The position numbers were made by a program, and so were the translations under genes. A stretch of 64,000 nucleotides of DNA, taken from Oxalobacter vibrioformis. GTDB lineage: Bacteria; Pseudomonadota; Gammaproteobacteria; Burkholderiales; Burkholderiaceae_D. Each line of letters opens with the position of its first letter. Within the stretch, counting starts at the first letter, position 1. Of the stretch, positions 15,234 to 23,434 are shown one piece after another. The notes beneath the pieces are model-generated. The model ran no database searches, was not told the origin of the DNA, and saw only the letters and a list, made by a program, of their open reading frames with translations. The stretch is from assembly GCF_027118995.1 (NCBI RefSeq), contig NZ_CP098242.1:434001-498000 (forward strand), given 5' to 3'.

Positions 15234-15479
15234 ATGGAAGACACACTTCGTGCCTTTTTCAGCCAGCATGTCGAGCTCTTTTTCGTCGCTATGGGACTTT
15301 TTTTCATGGCCTCAGCCTGGTTCGACTGGGACTGGATGTTTGCGCCGCCATACAACTCCATCAAAAATCCGGTCGGTTTCTGATTTGGCCGGAAAGCTTA
15401 TCGTTTTACCAGTTTTATGGCAGGAGTGATCATCATTTTATGCGTCCTTCTTATCCTGTATATCAGGCATCTGGCATAG
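15234..15479 (+). pseudogene. Imm17-like small membrane immunity protein, in-frame TGA
   Basis: Read through one TGA (15381-15383), this frame gives 81 residues that fit immunity protein 17. Helix one is FFVAMGLFFMASAWF followed by DWDWMF, then the stop, then FGRKAYRF and a second helix (FMAGVIIILCVLLILYI) and the true stop TAG. WDW plus FGRK-R plus two helices is the Imm17 pattern. Because both halves match in the same frame, the TGA is most simply a mutated Trp codon (TGG). Imm17 proteins protect against polymorphic toxins, but no toxin gene is nearby. AGGACAG precedes the ATG. Family assignment is by memory and needs a profile search. Confidence 0.5.
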
Positions 15480-15487
15480 CCCCCAGC

Positions 15488-16708
15488 TTACGACTCTCCC
15501 CTGGGCAAACGGTAGGTGCGGTTCCTGTTGGCATTAAGCCACAGGGCAAGGCAAATGCCACCGCCACAAGCACATATTGTACCAACAGCGATGACCAGGT
15601 TGTTCCACCCCATCGAGCAGATCAGCATGGAGATACTGCCGAAAAAAAGCGCAGAGCAGCTCATTAATCCAACCACAGTACCATTGTCCGAATCCAGCTG
15701 GCTCATCATCAGTACCGCCCCTACGGGTCTGTTGGCACTTCCCATGAAAGTAACGGGAATGAAAAGCAGCGCAAAATACCAGGGACCCGAACTGCCATAA
15801 AAGCAAAGTAAAAGACCCGCGCATAACGTCACACCAAAACTGATGGTGAGAAACAGGAAACGCGGCATCCTGCGAAAGAGACGGGCATAAAACAGCGGAC
15901 CCAGCAATGAAAAAGAGGCATTCAGGGCAAAGAAGTAACTGTAACCCTGCGACGTTGTGCCAAACATGTTTTCGTAAATAAAGGCCGAAGCGCTCAGAAA
16001 TGCCATGAAAGGCATCGCCGTCAGCGAAAAAATCAGCAAAAGTGATCTGAACCCCTTGTCACGCAGCACAAACCCGATACGCCCGAATGAACGCCAGGGA
16101 GAAACATCCAGCCGGTCTTCCAGTGTTTCTTTCAGCGCAAAAGAAAGCAGCAGCCCGGCCAGGCCGCCGGCCATCAGGATCACAAAAAGCCCGCGCCAGG
16201 AAAAATACTGCAAAAGGAAAGCCCCCAGGATCGGGGCAAGCATGGGACACAGGATCGTCATCGTCTGTATCCAGACCAGGACATTTTCCATTGTCCTTCC
16301 TTCCCGGAAGATATCTTTCACAATCGCCATGGAAACAGACTGGACGGCACCACAACCAATGGCCTGCAAAATACGTCCGGCAATCAGGAATTCCATGCTC
16401 TGGGCCATGGAACAGGCGAGGCTCGCTGTCACATACAGAAAAAGGCCAAACCAGAGTATTTTCTTTCGGCCGTATTTATCACTCAAAGGCCCCCATAGCA
16501 GCATGGAAAGGGCAAAAAAGAGCATGAAGAGACTGAGCGTCAGCTTGGCAGCACTCTCCGATGCGGAAAACAGCGCGGCCATACCGGGCAGCGCCGGAAG
16601 ATACAGGTCAATGGAAAGCGGGACGAACGCATTCAGAAAGGCCAGAAAAACGATCAGGCTTTTCCGGCCAAAAAGGAAAACGTCGTCGTGAAATACCTGT
16701 TCATTCAT
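15488..16708 (-). CDS. MFS drug-resistance transporter, Bcr/CflA type
   Basis: A 406-residue inner-membrane exporter with about twelve membrane helices. The start resembles Bcr: PLSIDLYLPALPGMAALFSAS at about residues 31-51. The MFS loop motif WGPLSDKYGRKKIL is at about 72-85, and the antiporter motif C region (LAPILGAFLLQYFSWRGLF) at about 155-175. Bcr/CflA proteins expel drugs or metabolites such as bicyclomycin, chloramphenicol or sulfonamides, using the proton gradient. The substrate is unknown. I chose the ATG ending at 16708; a TTG six codons upstream is possible, and neither has a strong ribosome site. The gene converges on the Imm17-like gene. Confidence 0.88.
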   Translation of the reverse strand: MNEQVFHDDVFLFGRKSLIVFLAFLNAFVPLSIDLYLPALPGMAALFSASESAAKLTLSLFMLFFALSMLLWGPLSDKYGRKKILWFGLFLYVTASLACSMAQSMEFLIAGRILQAIGCGAVQSVSMAIVKDIFREGRTMENVLVWIQTMTILCPMLAPILGAFLLQYFSWRGLFVILMAGGLAGLLLSFALKETLEDRLDVSPWRSFGRIGFVLRDKGFRSLLLIFSLTAMPFMAFLSASAFIYENMFGTTSQGYSYFFALNASFSLLGPLFYARLFRRMPRFLFLTISFGVTLCAGLLLCFYGSSGPWYFALLFIPVTFMGSANRPVGAVLMMSQLDSDNGTVVGLMSCSALFFGSISMLICSMGWNNLVIAVGTICACGGGICLALWLNANRNRTYRLPRGES

Positions 16709-16758
16709 AAACAGCAGCCGGCTCAAGCTGATTGCAATATTCAGCCTCAGTCATCATA

Positions 16759-17250
16759 TCAGGGACCAACGTTATACATAAAATCCAGACCATTTTCCAT
16801 TTTCCGGAGGACACCGTTCTTGTCAAACATCAGATGCATCACACTGTCAAATACCCCGTCCTGTTTGTAATGATATGTCCAGACTTCATAATCATGCAGG
16901 ACAATCCGGGTGTACTCCCCGGGCTGTCCCACCGTCAGCAGCACATCCTGTTTGGTGGATCGTCCCAACGCCAGCTCACCGAATTTTTCGTTTGTCGGCA
17001 CCTGCTCCCATGAAACAAGACGCCCATCCGGACCCAGCCTTCCCATGTGGGTATGCTGCCCCCAGTAGCCACGCGCATATTCCAGCAGGACCGTATTGCC
17101 ATCCTGATACCGAGCAGTAGGTTTGCCAATATAGGAAGTAATCTCATCTTCAGTTGCTCCGGGCTGAAACGGGGGAGAATTCAGGTTGATACACCCTGAA
17201 AGCATTGCCATTAACAGCAGCATGATCCCGCTGGTAAAAAAACGTGCCAT
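16759..17250 (-). CDS. BamE/SmpA-like lipoprotein
   Basis: A 163-residue lipoprotein with lipobox LSGC at about residues 17-20. The mature part (PGATEDEITSYIGKPTARYQDGNTVLLEYARG; then GRSTKQDVLLTVGQPGEYTRI..DYEVWTYHYK) looks like two SmpA/OmlA repeats, each with a GxP turn and an aromatic W/Y strand. BamE itself belongs to the outer-membrane assembly complex, but it is shorter with one domain, so this is a relative and not a confident BamE. GGGAGG precedes the ATG ending at 17250. MITE copy C lies 31 bp upstream. Confidence 0.75.
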   Translation of the reverse strand: MARFFTSGIMLLLMAMLSGCINLNSPPFQPGATEDEITSYIGKPTARYQDGNTVLLEYARGYWGQHTHMGRLGPDGRLVSWEQVPTNEKFGELALGRSTKQDVLLTVGQPGEYTRIVLHDYEVWTYHYKQDGVFDSVMHLMFDKNGVLRKMENGLDFMYNVGP

Positions 17251-17281
17251 TGTCAGCCTCCCTTCATACTGTTTGCCATTA

Positions 17282-17352
17282 GGGTCAGCCCTCATTAATT
17301 TGCCGCCCGCGAAAAGCAGCTTTGCAGCAGGTCAGTTAATGAGGGCTGACCC
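17282..17352. repeat. MITE-like inverted-repeat element, copy C (71 bp, TA on both sides)
   Basis: The shortest copy. Ends GGGTCAGCCCTCATTAATT and AGTTAATGAGGGCTGACCC differ at one position when paired. TA flanks both ends (17280-17281 and 17353-17354), as a TA target duplication would. The inside keeps CGCGAAAAGCAGCTTTGCAGCAGG but lacks the TTTTGGCTCA middle seen in A and D. It lies between the divergent BamE-like and fumarase genes. Confidence 0.87.
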
Positions 17353-17528
17353 TACCTCACGAAGCCACAGTCTACACTGTGATTTTTCCGGGCAAACCAA
17401 AATCTGCGGCTTTTTCCCGAAGAAAAGCTTTTTCTCGTTTACAACCATTACGCATTAAAATAAGCAGATCTCAAACCGGCTGTAAAAAAGCAGCCTCCCC
17501 TCATTGTATTTTGGATAACAAAACAGAT

Positions 17529-19067
17529 ATGACCACTATCAAGCAAAACGATCTTATCGAATCCATCGCTGCCTCTCTCCAATACATCAGCTACTATCAT
17601 CCACAGGATTATCTCCAGCAGCTCGCCCGCGCTTACGAGGCAGAAAAAAGCCCGGCAGCAAAAGATGCCATTGAACAGATACTGATGAATTCCCGCATGT
17701 GCGCTGAAGGAAAACGCCCGCTCTGCCAGGATACCGGTATCGTCGATGTTTTTCTCAAAATCGGCATGGATGTCAGGTGGGAAGGTTTTACCGGTTCGAT
17801 TGAAGACGCCATCAACGAAGGCGTGCGGCGTGCCTACAATCTGCCGGAAAACAAATTGCGCGCCTCGGTCGTTGCCGATCCGCAGTTTGAACGGAAAAAC
17901 ACGCGGGACAACACCCCCGCCGTGATTTTCATGGAAGTGGTTCCCGGCAATACGGTTGATGTACGCGTTTCTGCCAAAGGCGGCGGCTCTGAAAACAAGG
18001 CAGCGCTTGTCATGCTGAATCCTTCTGACTCTGTCATCAACTGTGTACTGGATAAAGTAGCGGATATGGGGGCCGGCTGGTGTCCTCCGGGCATACTCGG
18101 CATCGGCATTGGCGGTACCGCTGAAAAGGCGGTTCTCATGGCGAAAGAATCGCTGATGGATGACATTGACATGTTTGAGTTGAAAGAGCGCGGACCGCAA
18201 AACAAGCTGGAAGCACTGCGGATTGAACTCTGCGACAGGATCAATGCGCTGGGTATCGGTGCACAGGGCCTTGGCGGACTGACCACCGTGCTGGATGTCA
18301 AAATCAATATGTACCCCACCCATGCCGCATCAAAACCGGTTGCCATCATCCCGAATTGCGCGGCAACCCGCCATGCCCATTTTGTGCTGGATGGATCGGG
18401 CCCGGCCAATCTGCCCGCGCCTTCCCTTTCGGACTGGCCGGATGTCAAATGGCAGCCGGATACCGAAAAATCACTCAGGGTCAATCTGGATACCCTCACC
18501 AAGGAAGAAGTCGCTTCCTGGAAGCCCGGCCAGACCCTGCTTTTGAATGGAAAAATGCTCACGGGACGGGACGCTGCGCACAAACGCATCCAGGACATGC
18601 TCGCCAAAGGAGAAAAACTGCCGGTTGATTTTACCAATCGCGTCATCTACTACGTGGGTCCTGTTGACCCTGTCCGCGATGAAGCCGTCGGCCCGGCAGG
18701 CCCGACGACAGCAACCCGCATGGATAAATTTACTGACACCATGCTGGAAGACGCCGGGCTGATTGCCATGATCGGCAAAGGAGAGCGTGGCCCCGAAACC
18801 GTGGCATCGATTAAAAAACACAAATCAGCCTACCTGATGGCAGTTGGCGGCGCGGCCTATCTCGTCTCGCAAGCCATCAAAAATGCGCGGGTCGTGGGCT
18901 TTGATGATCTGGGTATGGAAGCGATTTATGAGTTTGATGTGGTTGATATGCCGGTAACCGTCGCCGTTGATTCCACCGGTATCTCCGTACACGAAACCGG
19001 CCCGAAGACATGGAGCGAATACATTATCAACCTGAAAAATGGCACCATTCCGGTAAGCGGTAATTAA
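17529..19067 (+). CDS. fum: class I fumarate hydratase (4Fe-4S)
   Basis: A 512-residue class I fumarase: fumarate + water to L-malate in the citric acid cycle and in anaerobic fumarate formation. The iron-sulfur Cys residues are in RPLCQDTG (about residue 67), GAGWCPPG (about 183) and IPNCAATRH (about 278). The beta-terminal half is fused, with GPAGPTTATRMDKF and GKGERG, so both domains are on one chain as in E. coli FumA. The cluster is oxygen-sensitive, fitting an anaerobe. The ATG has only a weak ribosome site (TTGGATAAC). murI follows 27 bp later. Confidence 0.93.
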   Translation: MTTIKQNDLIESIAASLQYISYYHPQDYLQQLARAYEAEKSPAAKDAIEQILMNSRMCAEGKRPLCQDTGIVDVFLKIGMDVRWEGFTGSIEDAINEGVRRAYNLPENKLRASVVADPQFERKNTRDNTPAVIFMEVVPGNTVDVRVSAKGGGSENKAALVMLNPSDSVINCVLDKVADMGAGWCPPGILGIGIGGTAEKAVLMAKESLMDDIDMFELKERGPQNKLEALRIELCDRINALGIGAQGLGGLTTVLDVKINMYPTHAASKPVAIIPNCAATRHAHFVLDGSGPANLPAPSLSDWPDVKWQPDTEKSLRVNLDTLTKEEVASWKPGQTLLLNGKMLTGRDAAHKRIQDMLAKGEKLPVDFTNRVIYYVGPVDPVRDEAVGPAGPTTATRMDKFTDTMLEDAGLIAMIGKGERGPETVASIKKHKSAYLMAVGGAAYLVSQAIKNARVVGFDDLGMEAIYEFDVVDMPVTVAVDSTGISVHETGPKTWSEYIINLKNGTIPVSGN

Positions 19068-19094
19068 TCGCTTTTTACCCTGGCGGGGAACACT

Positions 19095-19949
19095 GTGAAC
19101 CATACCGAACGTCCCATTGGCATCTTCGATTCCGGAATAGGCGGACTGTCGGTATTGCGCCATATCCGGGAACAGCTGCCGGATGAAAATCTCCGTTATT
19201 TTGCTGATTCGGGGTTTGCCCCTTACGGTGAAAAACCCGAGGAACTCGTCATCCGGCGTTCGATGGAAATTGCCCATTGCCTGTTCTCGTATGACTGCAA
19301 GGCGCTTGTGGTTGCCTGCAATACGGCAACGGCAGCAGCGGTCCACCTCCTCCGGGAAAAACACCCGAATATTCCCATTGTCGGCATAGAACCCGGACTC
19401 AAACCGGCCGCAGCCATTACCCGGAGCAAAACCGTTGGCGTTATGGCGACAGAACGCACCCTGCAAAGCAGTAAATTCAGAAAACTCCATGAATTGCTCA
19501 GCAGAGAAACCGGTGTCCGCTTTATCATGCAGGCCTGCCCTGGCCTGGCCGATCTGGTCGAAAAAAACGAGCGCCATTCAGCGCATGCAGCAGCGCTTGT
19601 CCGGCGCTACACCCTTCCGCTTTTAGAACAGAATGCGGATACCATCGTTTTGGGATGCACACATTACCCCTTTCTGCAGGGCGCGATTGAAAACACGCTC
19701 TCGGAATCCGCCACCGAAACGGTTAACATCATCGATACGGCGATTCCCGTCACACGCCAGTTGATCCGCCTGCTGGACCAGTACAATCTGAAACAAACAA
19801 CCGCCACCCCGGAATCGGGTGTCCATGCGCTGACAACCGGTGATGCCGGACTGCTTGCCGACCAGTTTGAGCAGCTTTTGCATATTCGCCCGGATATCAC
19901 CCCAATGAAAAGGGAATTTCTCCCTGACAGTCCTGAAAGGAAAACCTGA
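19095..19949 (+). CDS. murI: glutamate racemase
   Basis: A 284-residue enzyme making D-glutamate for peptidoglycan. The two catalytic Cys are in VVACNTATAAA (about residue 76) and VLGCTHYPFL (about 193). GIFDSGIGGLSVL is at 9-21, and YFADSGFAPYGEK follows. The usual start motif and length fit MurI. Translation begins at a GTG (19095) with GGCGGGGAA upstream. It sits 27 bp after fumarase and overlaps the next gene by one base (TGATG), so it is translationally coupled to the MliC-like lipoprotein. Confidence 0.95.
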   Translation: MNHTERPIGIFDSGIGGLSVLRHIREQLPDENLRYFADSGFAPYGEKPEELVIRRSMEIAHCLFSYDCKALVVACNTATAAAVHLLREKHPNIPIVGIEPGLKPAAAITRSKTVGVMATERTLQSSKFRKLHELLSRETGVRFIMQACPGLADLVEKNERHSAHAAALVRRYTLPLLEQNADTIVLGCTHYPFLQGAIENTLSESATETVNIIDTAIPVTRQLIRLLDQYNLKQTTATPESGVHALTTGDAGLLADQFEQLLHIRPDITPMKREFLPDSPERKT

Positions 19950-20290
19950 TGAAACGCCTGCTGTTTTTGCTTATGCTTCCTCTGGCTGCCTGTACCGTGA
20001 CTGATTCCGGAAAACCGCCGGATTCCGGCGCCGGCACCAGCGGTGTCAGGTATATCTGTGACAGCGGCGAACCGGTTTATATCAACTATCGTGAAAACGG
20101 GATTTCCCTTCACTACAAGGGAAAGGCACATCGCCTGAAAATAGCCGTTTCGGCCAGCGGTGCCAGATATGCCGGGGATGGCCTTGTCTGGTGGAACAAA
20201 GGCTCGGAAAACACACTGTATAAGCTGGTTGGAAAAGACGATACAGGAGCCATGCTCGAAAGCTGTAAAGAAGCGCCGCGTAAAAAATAA
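19949..20290 (+). CDS. MliC-family lysozyme-inhibitor lipoprotein
   Basis: A 113-residue lipoprotein with lipobox LAAC (Cys at about residue 15). The mature domain fits MliC/PliC: VRYICDSGEPVYINY at the start, VSASGARYAGDGLVWWNKG in the middle and a final Cys (SCKEA) that would pair with the first. Family members sit in the outer membrane and block c-type lysozyme. The gene overlaps murI by one base, so a peptidoglycan maker and a peptidoglycan protector are coupled. Activity on lysozyme is inferred from the family. Confidence 0.8.
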   Translation: MKRLLFLLMLPLAACTVTDSGKPPDSGAGTSGVRYICDSGEPVYINYRENGISLHYKGKAHRLKIAVSASGARYAGDGLVWWNKGSENTLYKLVGKDDTGAMLESCKEAPRKK

Positions 20291-20507
20291 TCATCGCGGA
20301 CAGGAGTATGTCTGTGAATAGCCCTGTTTATGTCTGCACACCTGAATGCGCTATTCCTTGCCTGCAGCATGCTCATGGCAAACCAGACTGCCAGCCGGAA
20401 GGGAAATGGGGGTAAGACTTAATGAAGCCGCACCTCAACCTTGATACGGATTTTGCCATTATCTGTTACTATTTTAGTTCTATATCAATCAAAACCGGAG
20501 AAAAAAC

Positions 20508-21350
20508 ATGTCGCTGTCTCCATTGAAAATCACACTGCTTGTCGACAATAACGCCCCGGAAGAACTGGAAAAGGAGCACGGGTTTTCCGCGTGGATTGAA
20601 GCCGGCGACCGGCGCATTCTTTTTGATACCGGCCAGCTGGGCGCCCTGCAAATCAATGCTGAACGGCTGGGAATCAATCTTGGGGATGCCGACACGCTTG
20701 TTCTGAGCCATGGTCATTACGATCATACCGGCACCCTGCCCGAAGTCCTGGATGTCAATAACAAGGCCCGGATTTATATGGCGAACAATCTCAATATTGA
20801 CCGCTGGAGCAACAAGCCCGGCACCGACCCGCGCTCCATTGGCATCCCCGAGCGCTCGCGGCAGGCACTGCTTGCCCTCCCGCCGGAACGGATTCATGAG
20901 ATACAGACCCCGCTTTATGTGATGCCGGGAGTCGGTGTTACCGGCCCGGTACCGCGCAACTCTTCTGTTGAAGATACCGGCGGCCCTTTTTACCTGGATA
21001 ACGCCAGCAAGGACCATGACCTGATTGAAGACGACCAGTCCATGTGGTTTGAAACCGATGATGGCATCATCATCCTGCTTGGCTGCTGCCATGCAGGCCT
21101 CGTTAATACGGTGGACTATATTCGCCGCGTTTCCGGAAAAAATAAAATTCGCGGCATTATCGGCGGCATGCATTTGGTCAATGCAGATGACAATCGCCTC
21201 AATTACACTTTTGATGCCATGAAGGAGTGGCAGCCTGAGTTTCTGGTTCCCTGCCATTGCACGGGTGAAGAACAGACTGTCTGCATGCTCGACGTTATCG
21301 GTGACAAAATTGTCAAGCCGGGCCAGGCAGGCATGGTGATACAGGGATAA
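20508..21350 (+). CDS. metallo-beta-lactamase-fold hydrolase (COG1237 type)
   Basis: A 280-residue cytoplasmic metal-dependent hydrolase. The metal motif HGHYDH is at about residues 69-74, with further ligands in LLGCCHAGLVNT (about 195-206) and VPCHCTGE (about 247-254). GFSAWIE..RRILFDTGQ at the start and GGMHLV are typical of the COG1237 group, which includes the methanopterin-pathway ribofuranosylaminobenzene phosphate synthase-like proteins. The bacterial substrate is not known. It is 43 bp upstream of a thiamine-binding-type gene on the same strand; the pairing may matter. Confidence 0.82.
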   Translation: MSLSPLKITLLVDNNAPEELEKEHGFSAWIEAGDRRILFDTGQLGALQINAERLGINLGDADTLVLSHGHYDHTGTLPEVLDVNNKARIYMANNLNIDRWSNKPGTDPRSIGIPERSRQALLALPPERIHEIQTPLYVMPGVGVTGPVPRNSSVEDTGGPFYLDNASKDHDLIEDDQSMWFETDDGIIILLGCCHAGLVNTVDYIRRVSGKNKIRGIIGGMHLVNADDNRLNYTFDAMKEWQPEFLVPCHCTGEEQTVCMLDVIGDKIVKPGQAGMVIQG

Positions 21351-21393
21351 ACCGGTTTTTACATTCACAACACAATACAGGAAGGACGATCTT

Positions 21394-21714
21394 ATGGTAC
21401 TGCTGGAAATGGCTATTTTCCCGAACAACGTTGTCGGCAGCTTGAGCCCTTATGTTGCGCGTGTCATGGATATCATCGATAAAAGCGGACTGAAATACCG
21501 CCTTTCCCCCATGAGCACCGTGATTGAAGGCGAACTTGAGCAGGTACTGGCACTTGCCACCCAGTGTCACAACGAACTGGCAAAAGACTGTAACCGCATC
21601 TCCATCGTGATGCGCGTGGACTCCAAGCCAGGCAACAATGAAACCCGCATGGAAAGCAAAGTGACCGCTGTTGAAGAAAAAGTCGGCAGGAAACTGGTAA
21701 CGACTATCAGTTGA
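21394..21714 (+). CDS. thiamine-binding protein family (DUF77, MTH1187/YkoF-like)
   Basis: A 106-residue protein of the DUF77 family, whose members form tetramers and bind thiamine or related ligands in the cytoplasm. Signatures are LEMAIFPN (residues 4-11), LKYRLSPMSTVIEGELEQVL (two parts, about 33-52) and RISIVMRVDSKPG (about 68-80). It has the normal family length. AGGAAGGACG precedes the ATG. It probably shares a transcript with the hydrolase upstream and ends at a strong terminator. Confidence 0.85.
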   Translation: MVLLEMAIFPNNVVGSLSPYVARVMDIIDKSGLKYRLSPMSTVIEGELEQVLALATQCHNELAKDCNRISIVMRVDSKPGNNETRMESKVTAVEEKVGRKLVTTIS

Positions 21715-21734
21715 TCTGGCCGGGTAGAAAAACA

Positions 21735-21767
21735 AAAAGCATGGCCGCTAAACGGCCATGCTTTTTT
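21735..21767 (+). terminator. intrinsic terminator of the hydrolase/thiamine-binding operon
   Basis: A 13-bp perfect stem (AAAAGCATGGCCG / CGGCCATGCTTTT) around CTAAA, then TTTT. MITE copy D begins in the T-run. Confidence 0.9.
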
Positions 21768-21867
21768 AGGGGCAGACCTCATTAACTTTCCGTGAGCAAA
21801 AAGCCGTTTTGGCTCAAAGGGCCAGGAAGAGCGGCTTTGCAGCAGGTAATTTATGAGGCCTGACCCT
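21768..21867. repeat. MITE-like inverted-repeat element, copy D (100 bp)
   Basis: Ends AGGGGCAGACCTCATTAACT and AATTTATGAGGCCTGACCCT, with TA on both sides of GGG...CCC. The inside has AGCCGTTTTGGCTCAAAGGG and GCGGCTTTGCAGCAGG as in copy A. It lies between converging genes, directly after a terminator. Confidence 0.85.
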
Positions 21868-21886
21868 AACGTCCTGAATCGCCTTA

Positions 21887-22810
21887 TCAGCCGGGTGATT
21901 TCTGTGTCTTGACCACCTGCATGGCGGTTGCAATCAGGCTGCCCATATCCCCCATATTGGCAGGAATAATGAGTGAATTGTTGGTCTGCGCCAGCTCGGA
22001 AAAGGCGGCAACATACTGTTCTGCCACTTTCAGGTTTACCGCATCACTGCCGCCCTGTTCAATAATCGCCTGTCCCACCTTGCGCAAGGCTTCCGCATTG
22101 GCGTCAGCAATGGCAACAATGGCAGCGGCCTCACCCTGCGCCCGGTTAATCGCTGCCTGCATCTCACCTTCCGACTTGGCGATTTCCGCTTCACGCATAC
22201 CGGAAGCCAGATTGATCTGCTCCTGCTTTTTACCTTCGGATGTGGCAATCACTGCCCGTTTTTCCCGCTCAGCGGTAATCTGCGCCTGCATGGCACGCAA
22301 AATCTCTGAGGGCGGCGTCAGGTCCTTGATTTCATAACGCAGCACCTTCACACCCCAATTCTGGGCAGACTCATCAACGACGCCAACGACGTTGGTATTG
22401 ATCTGATCCCGCTCCTCGAACGTCTTGTCCAGCTCCATACGGCCGATCACAGAACGCAGGGTAGTCTGGGACAACTGCGTGATGGCAGCAATATAATTGG
22501 ATGAACCATAAGACGCCAGCTTGGGATCCGTTACCTGAAAATACAGGACGCCATCCACCTGCAGTTGCGTATTATCCCTGGTAATACAGATCTGGGGCGG
22601 CACGTCCATTGGAATTTCCTTCAGGCTGTGCTTGTAGGCAACCCGGTCAATGAACGGCACAACAATATTCAGCCCTGGCGACAGGGTGGCATGAAATTTG
22701 CCGAAACGCTCAACCACCCAGGCATTCTGCTGAGGAACGACATTAATTGATTTAACGACAAAAACAATGGCGATAATAAAGATGACAATTGCAACGTAAG
22801 AAAATTCCAT
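21887..22810 (-). CDS. SPFH/stomatin-like membrane protein (QmcA type)
   Basis: A 307-residue protein. One N-terminal membrane helix (residues about 4-22) is followed by the SPFH/band 7 domain (VPQQNAWVVERFGKFHATLSPG split at residue 25-46; IPMDVPPQ; ERDQINTNV) and a long coiled coil with AEREKRAVIATSEGKKQE and alanine-rich repeats. Such proteins form large ring assemblies in the inner membrane and are linked to membrane quality control. It lies 41 bp downstream of an NfeD gene, the classic partner pair of this family. Confidence 0.92.
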   Translation of the reverse strand: MEFSYVAIVIFIIAIVFVVKSINVVPQQNAWVVERFGKFHATLSPGLNIVVPFIDRVAYKHSLKEIPMDVPPQICITRDNTQLQVDGVLYFQVTDPKLASYGSSNYIAAITQLSQTTLRSVIGRMELDKTFEERDQINTNVVGVVDESAQNWGVKVLRYEIKDLTPPSEILRAMQAQITAEREKRAVIATSEGKKQEQINLASGMREAEIAKSEGEMQAAINRAQGEAAAIVAIADANAEALRKVGQAIIEQGGSDAVNLKVAEQYVAAFSELAQTNNSLIIPANMGDMGSLIATAMQVVKTQKSPG

Positions 22811-22851
22811 GGAGTGATGATCTTTCTCTCAGGTTATAAATTCAATGCGTT

Positions 22852-23295
22852 TTACTCAGCAGCATTTTCAACAATCAGGCGATTGGCACGAATTTCCCGA
22901 ATGACAAACGTACCCGCTTTTGCCTGCTCCCCGGTTTTCAGTTCAACATCCCACATGGCCCCCCGATAGGAAACCCGTGCCTGATCAGGGGCGCCTGGTA
23001 CTGACTGCCATTCATTGACGGTAAGGGTTTTTCCGATATCCAGATTGACATTCGAGTCATGCGCCGGATGATGCCTGTTTTTCGCGCCAAAGCGGCTTTT
23101 ATTCAGCAATAAAGTGGCACAGGCTCCGACAATACCCCCGGCAATAAGCTGAAAGGCGAGACCCAGCCCTGTTAATGCAATAAGGCCGCCAGCAGCAAAA
23201 CCCAGGGCCAGCATCAACAGATAAAAGGTACCGGTGAATATTTCGACAGCAACCAGCGCACCAGCTGCAGCAAACCAATAAGCCCAGTCAGCCAT
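22852..23295 (-). CDS. NfeD family membrane protein (short form)
   Basis: A 147-residue protein with two or three membrane segments (about residues 5-75) and a C-terminal OB-fold domain (about 85-145: GKTLTVNEW, ARVSYRGAMWDVELKTGE, IRANRLIVE). This is the short NfeD, YbbK type, without the protease domain. It is upstream of, and probably co-transcribed with, the SPFH gene, and is thought to act with it in membrane organisation or proteolysis control. Confidence 0.9.
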   Translation of the reverse strand: MADWAYWFAAAGALVAVEIFTGTFYLLMLALGFAAGGLIALTGLGLAFQLIAGGIVGACATLLLNKSRFGAKNRHHPAHDSNVNLDIGKTLTVNEWQSVPGAPDQARVSYRGAMWDVELKTGEQAKAGTFVIREIRANRLIVENAAE

Positions 23296-23369
23296 TTCCG
23301 TGAATCATGTCAGTGAACGCAAAATGCAAGGATATCATTTTATCCATGGCTTTACGCCCCCAAAAAGTA

Positions 23370-23410
23370 ACAAAACCTTTCCCGAAGACAGGCTTCGGGA
23401 AAGGTTTTGT
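23370..23410 (-). terminator. intrinsic terminator of ppsA
   Basis: A perfect 18-bp stem around a 5-base loop, followed on the minus strand by TTACTTTTTGG. It lies 24 bp after the ppsA stop and before the divergent NfeD gene. Confidence 0.9.
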
Positions 23411-23434
23411 CTGTGAGTTGGCCAGAGCCGGCGA

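Noticed and set aside
17448..18323. 291-residue minus-strand frame opposite fumarase
   Set aside because: Antisense shadow of a highly conserved gene.
20469..21428. 319-residue minus-strand frame opposite the metallo-beta-lactamase-fold gene
   Set aside because: Shadow frame; the plus strand carries clear metal motifs.
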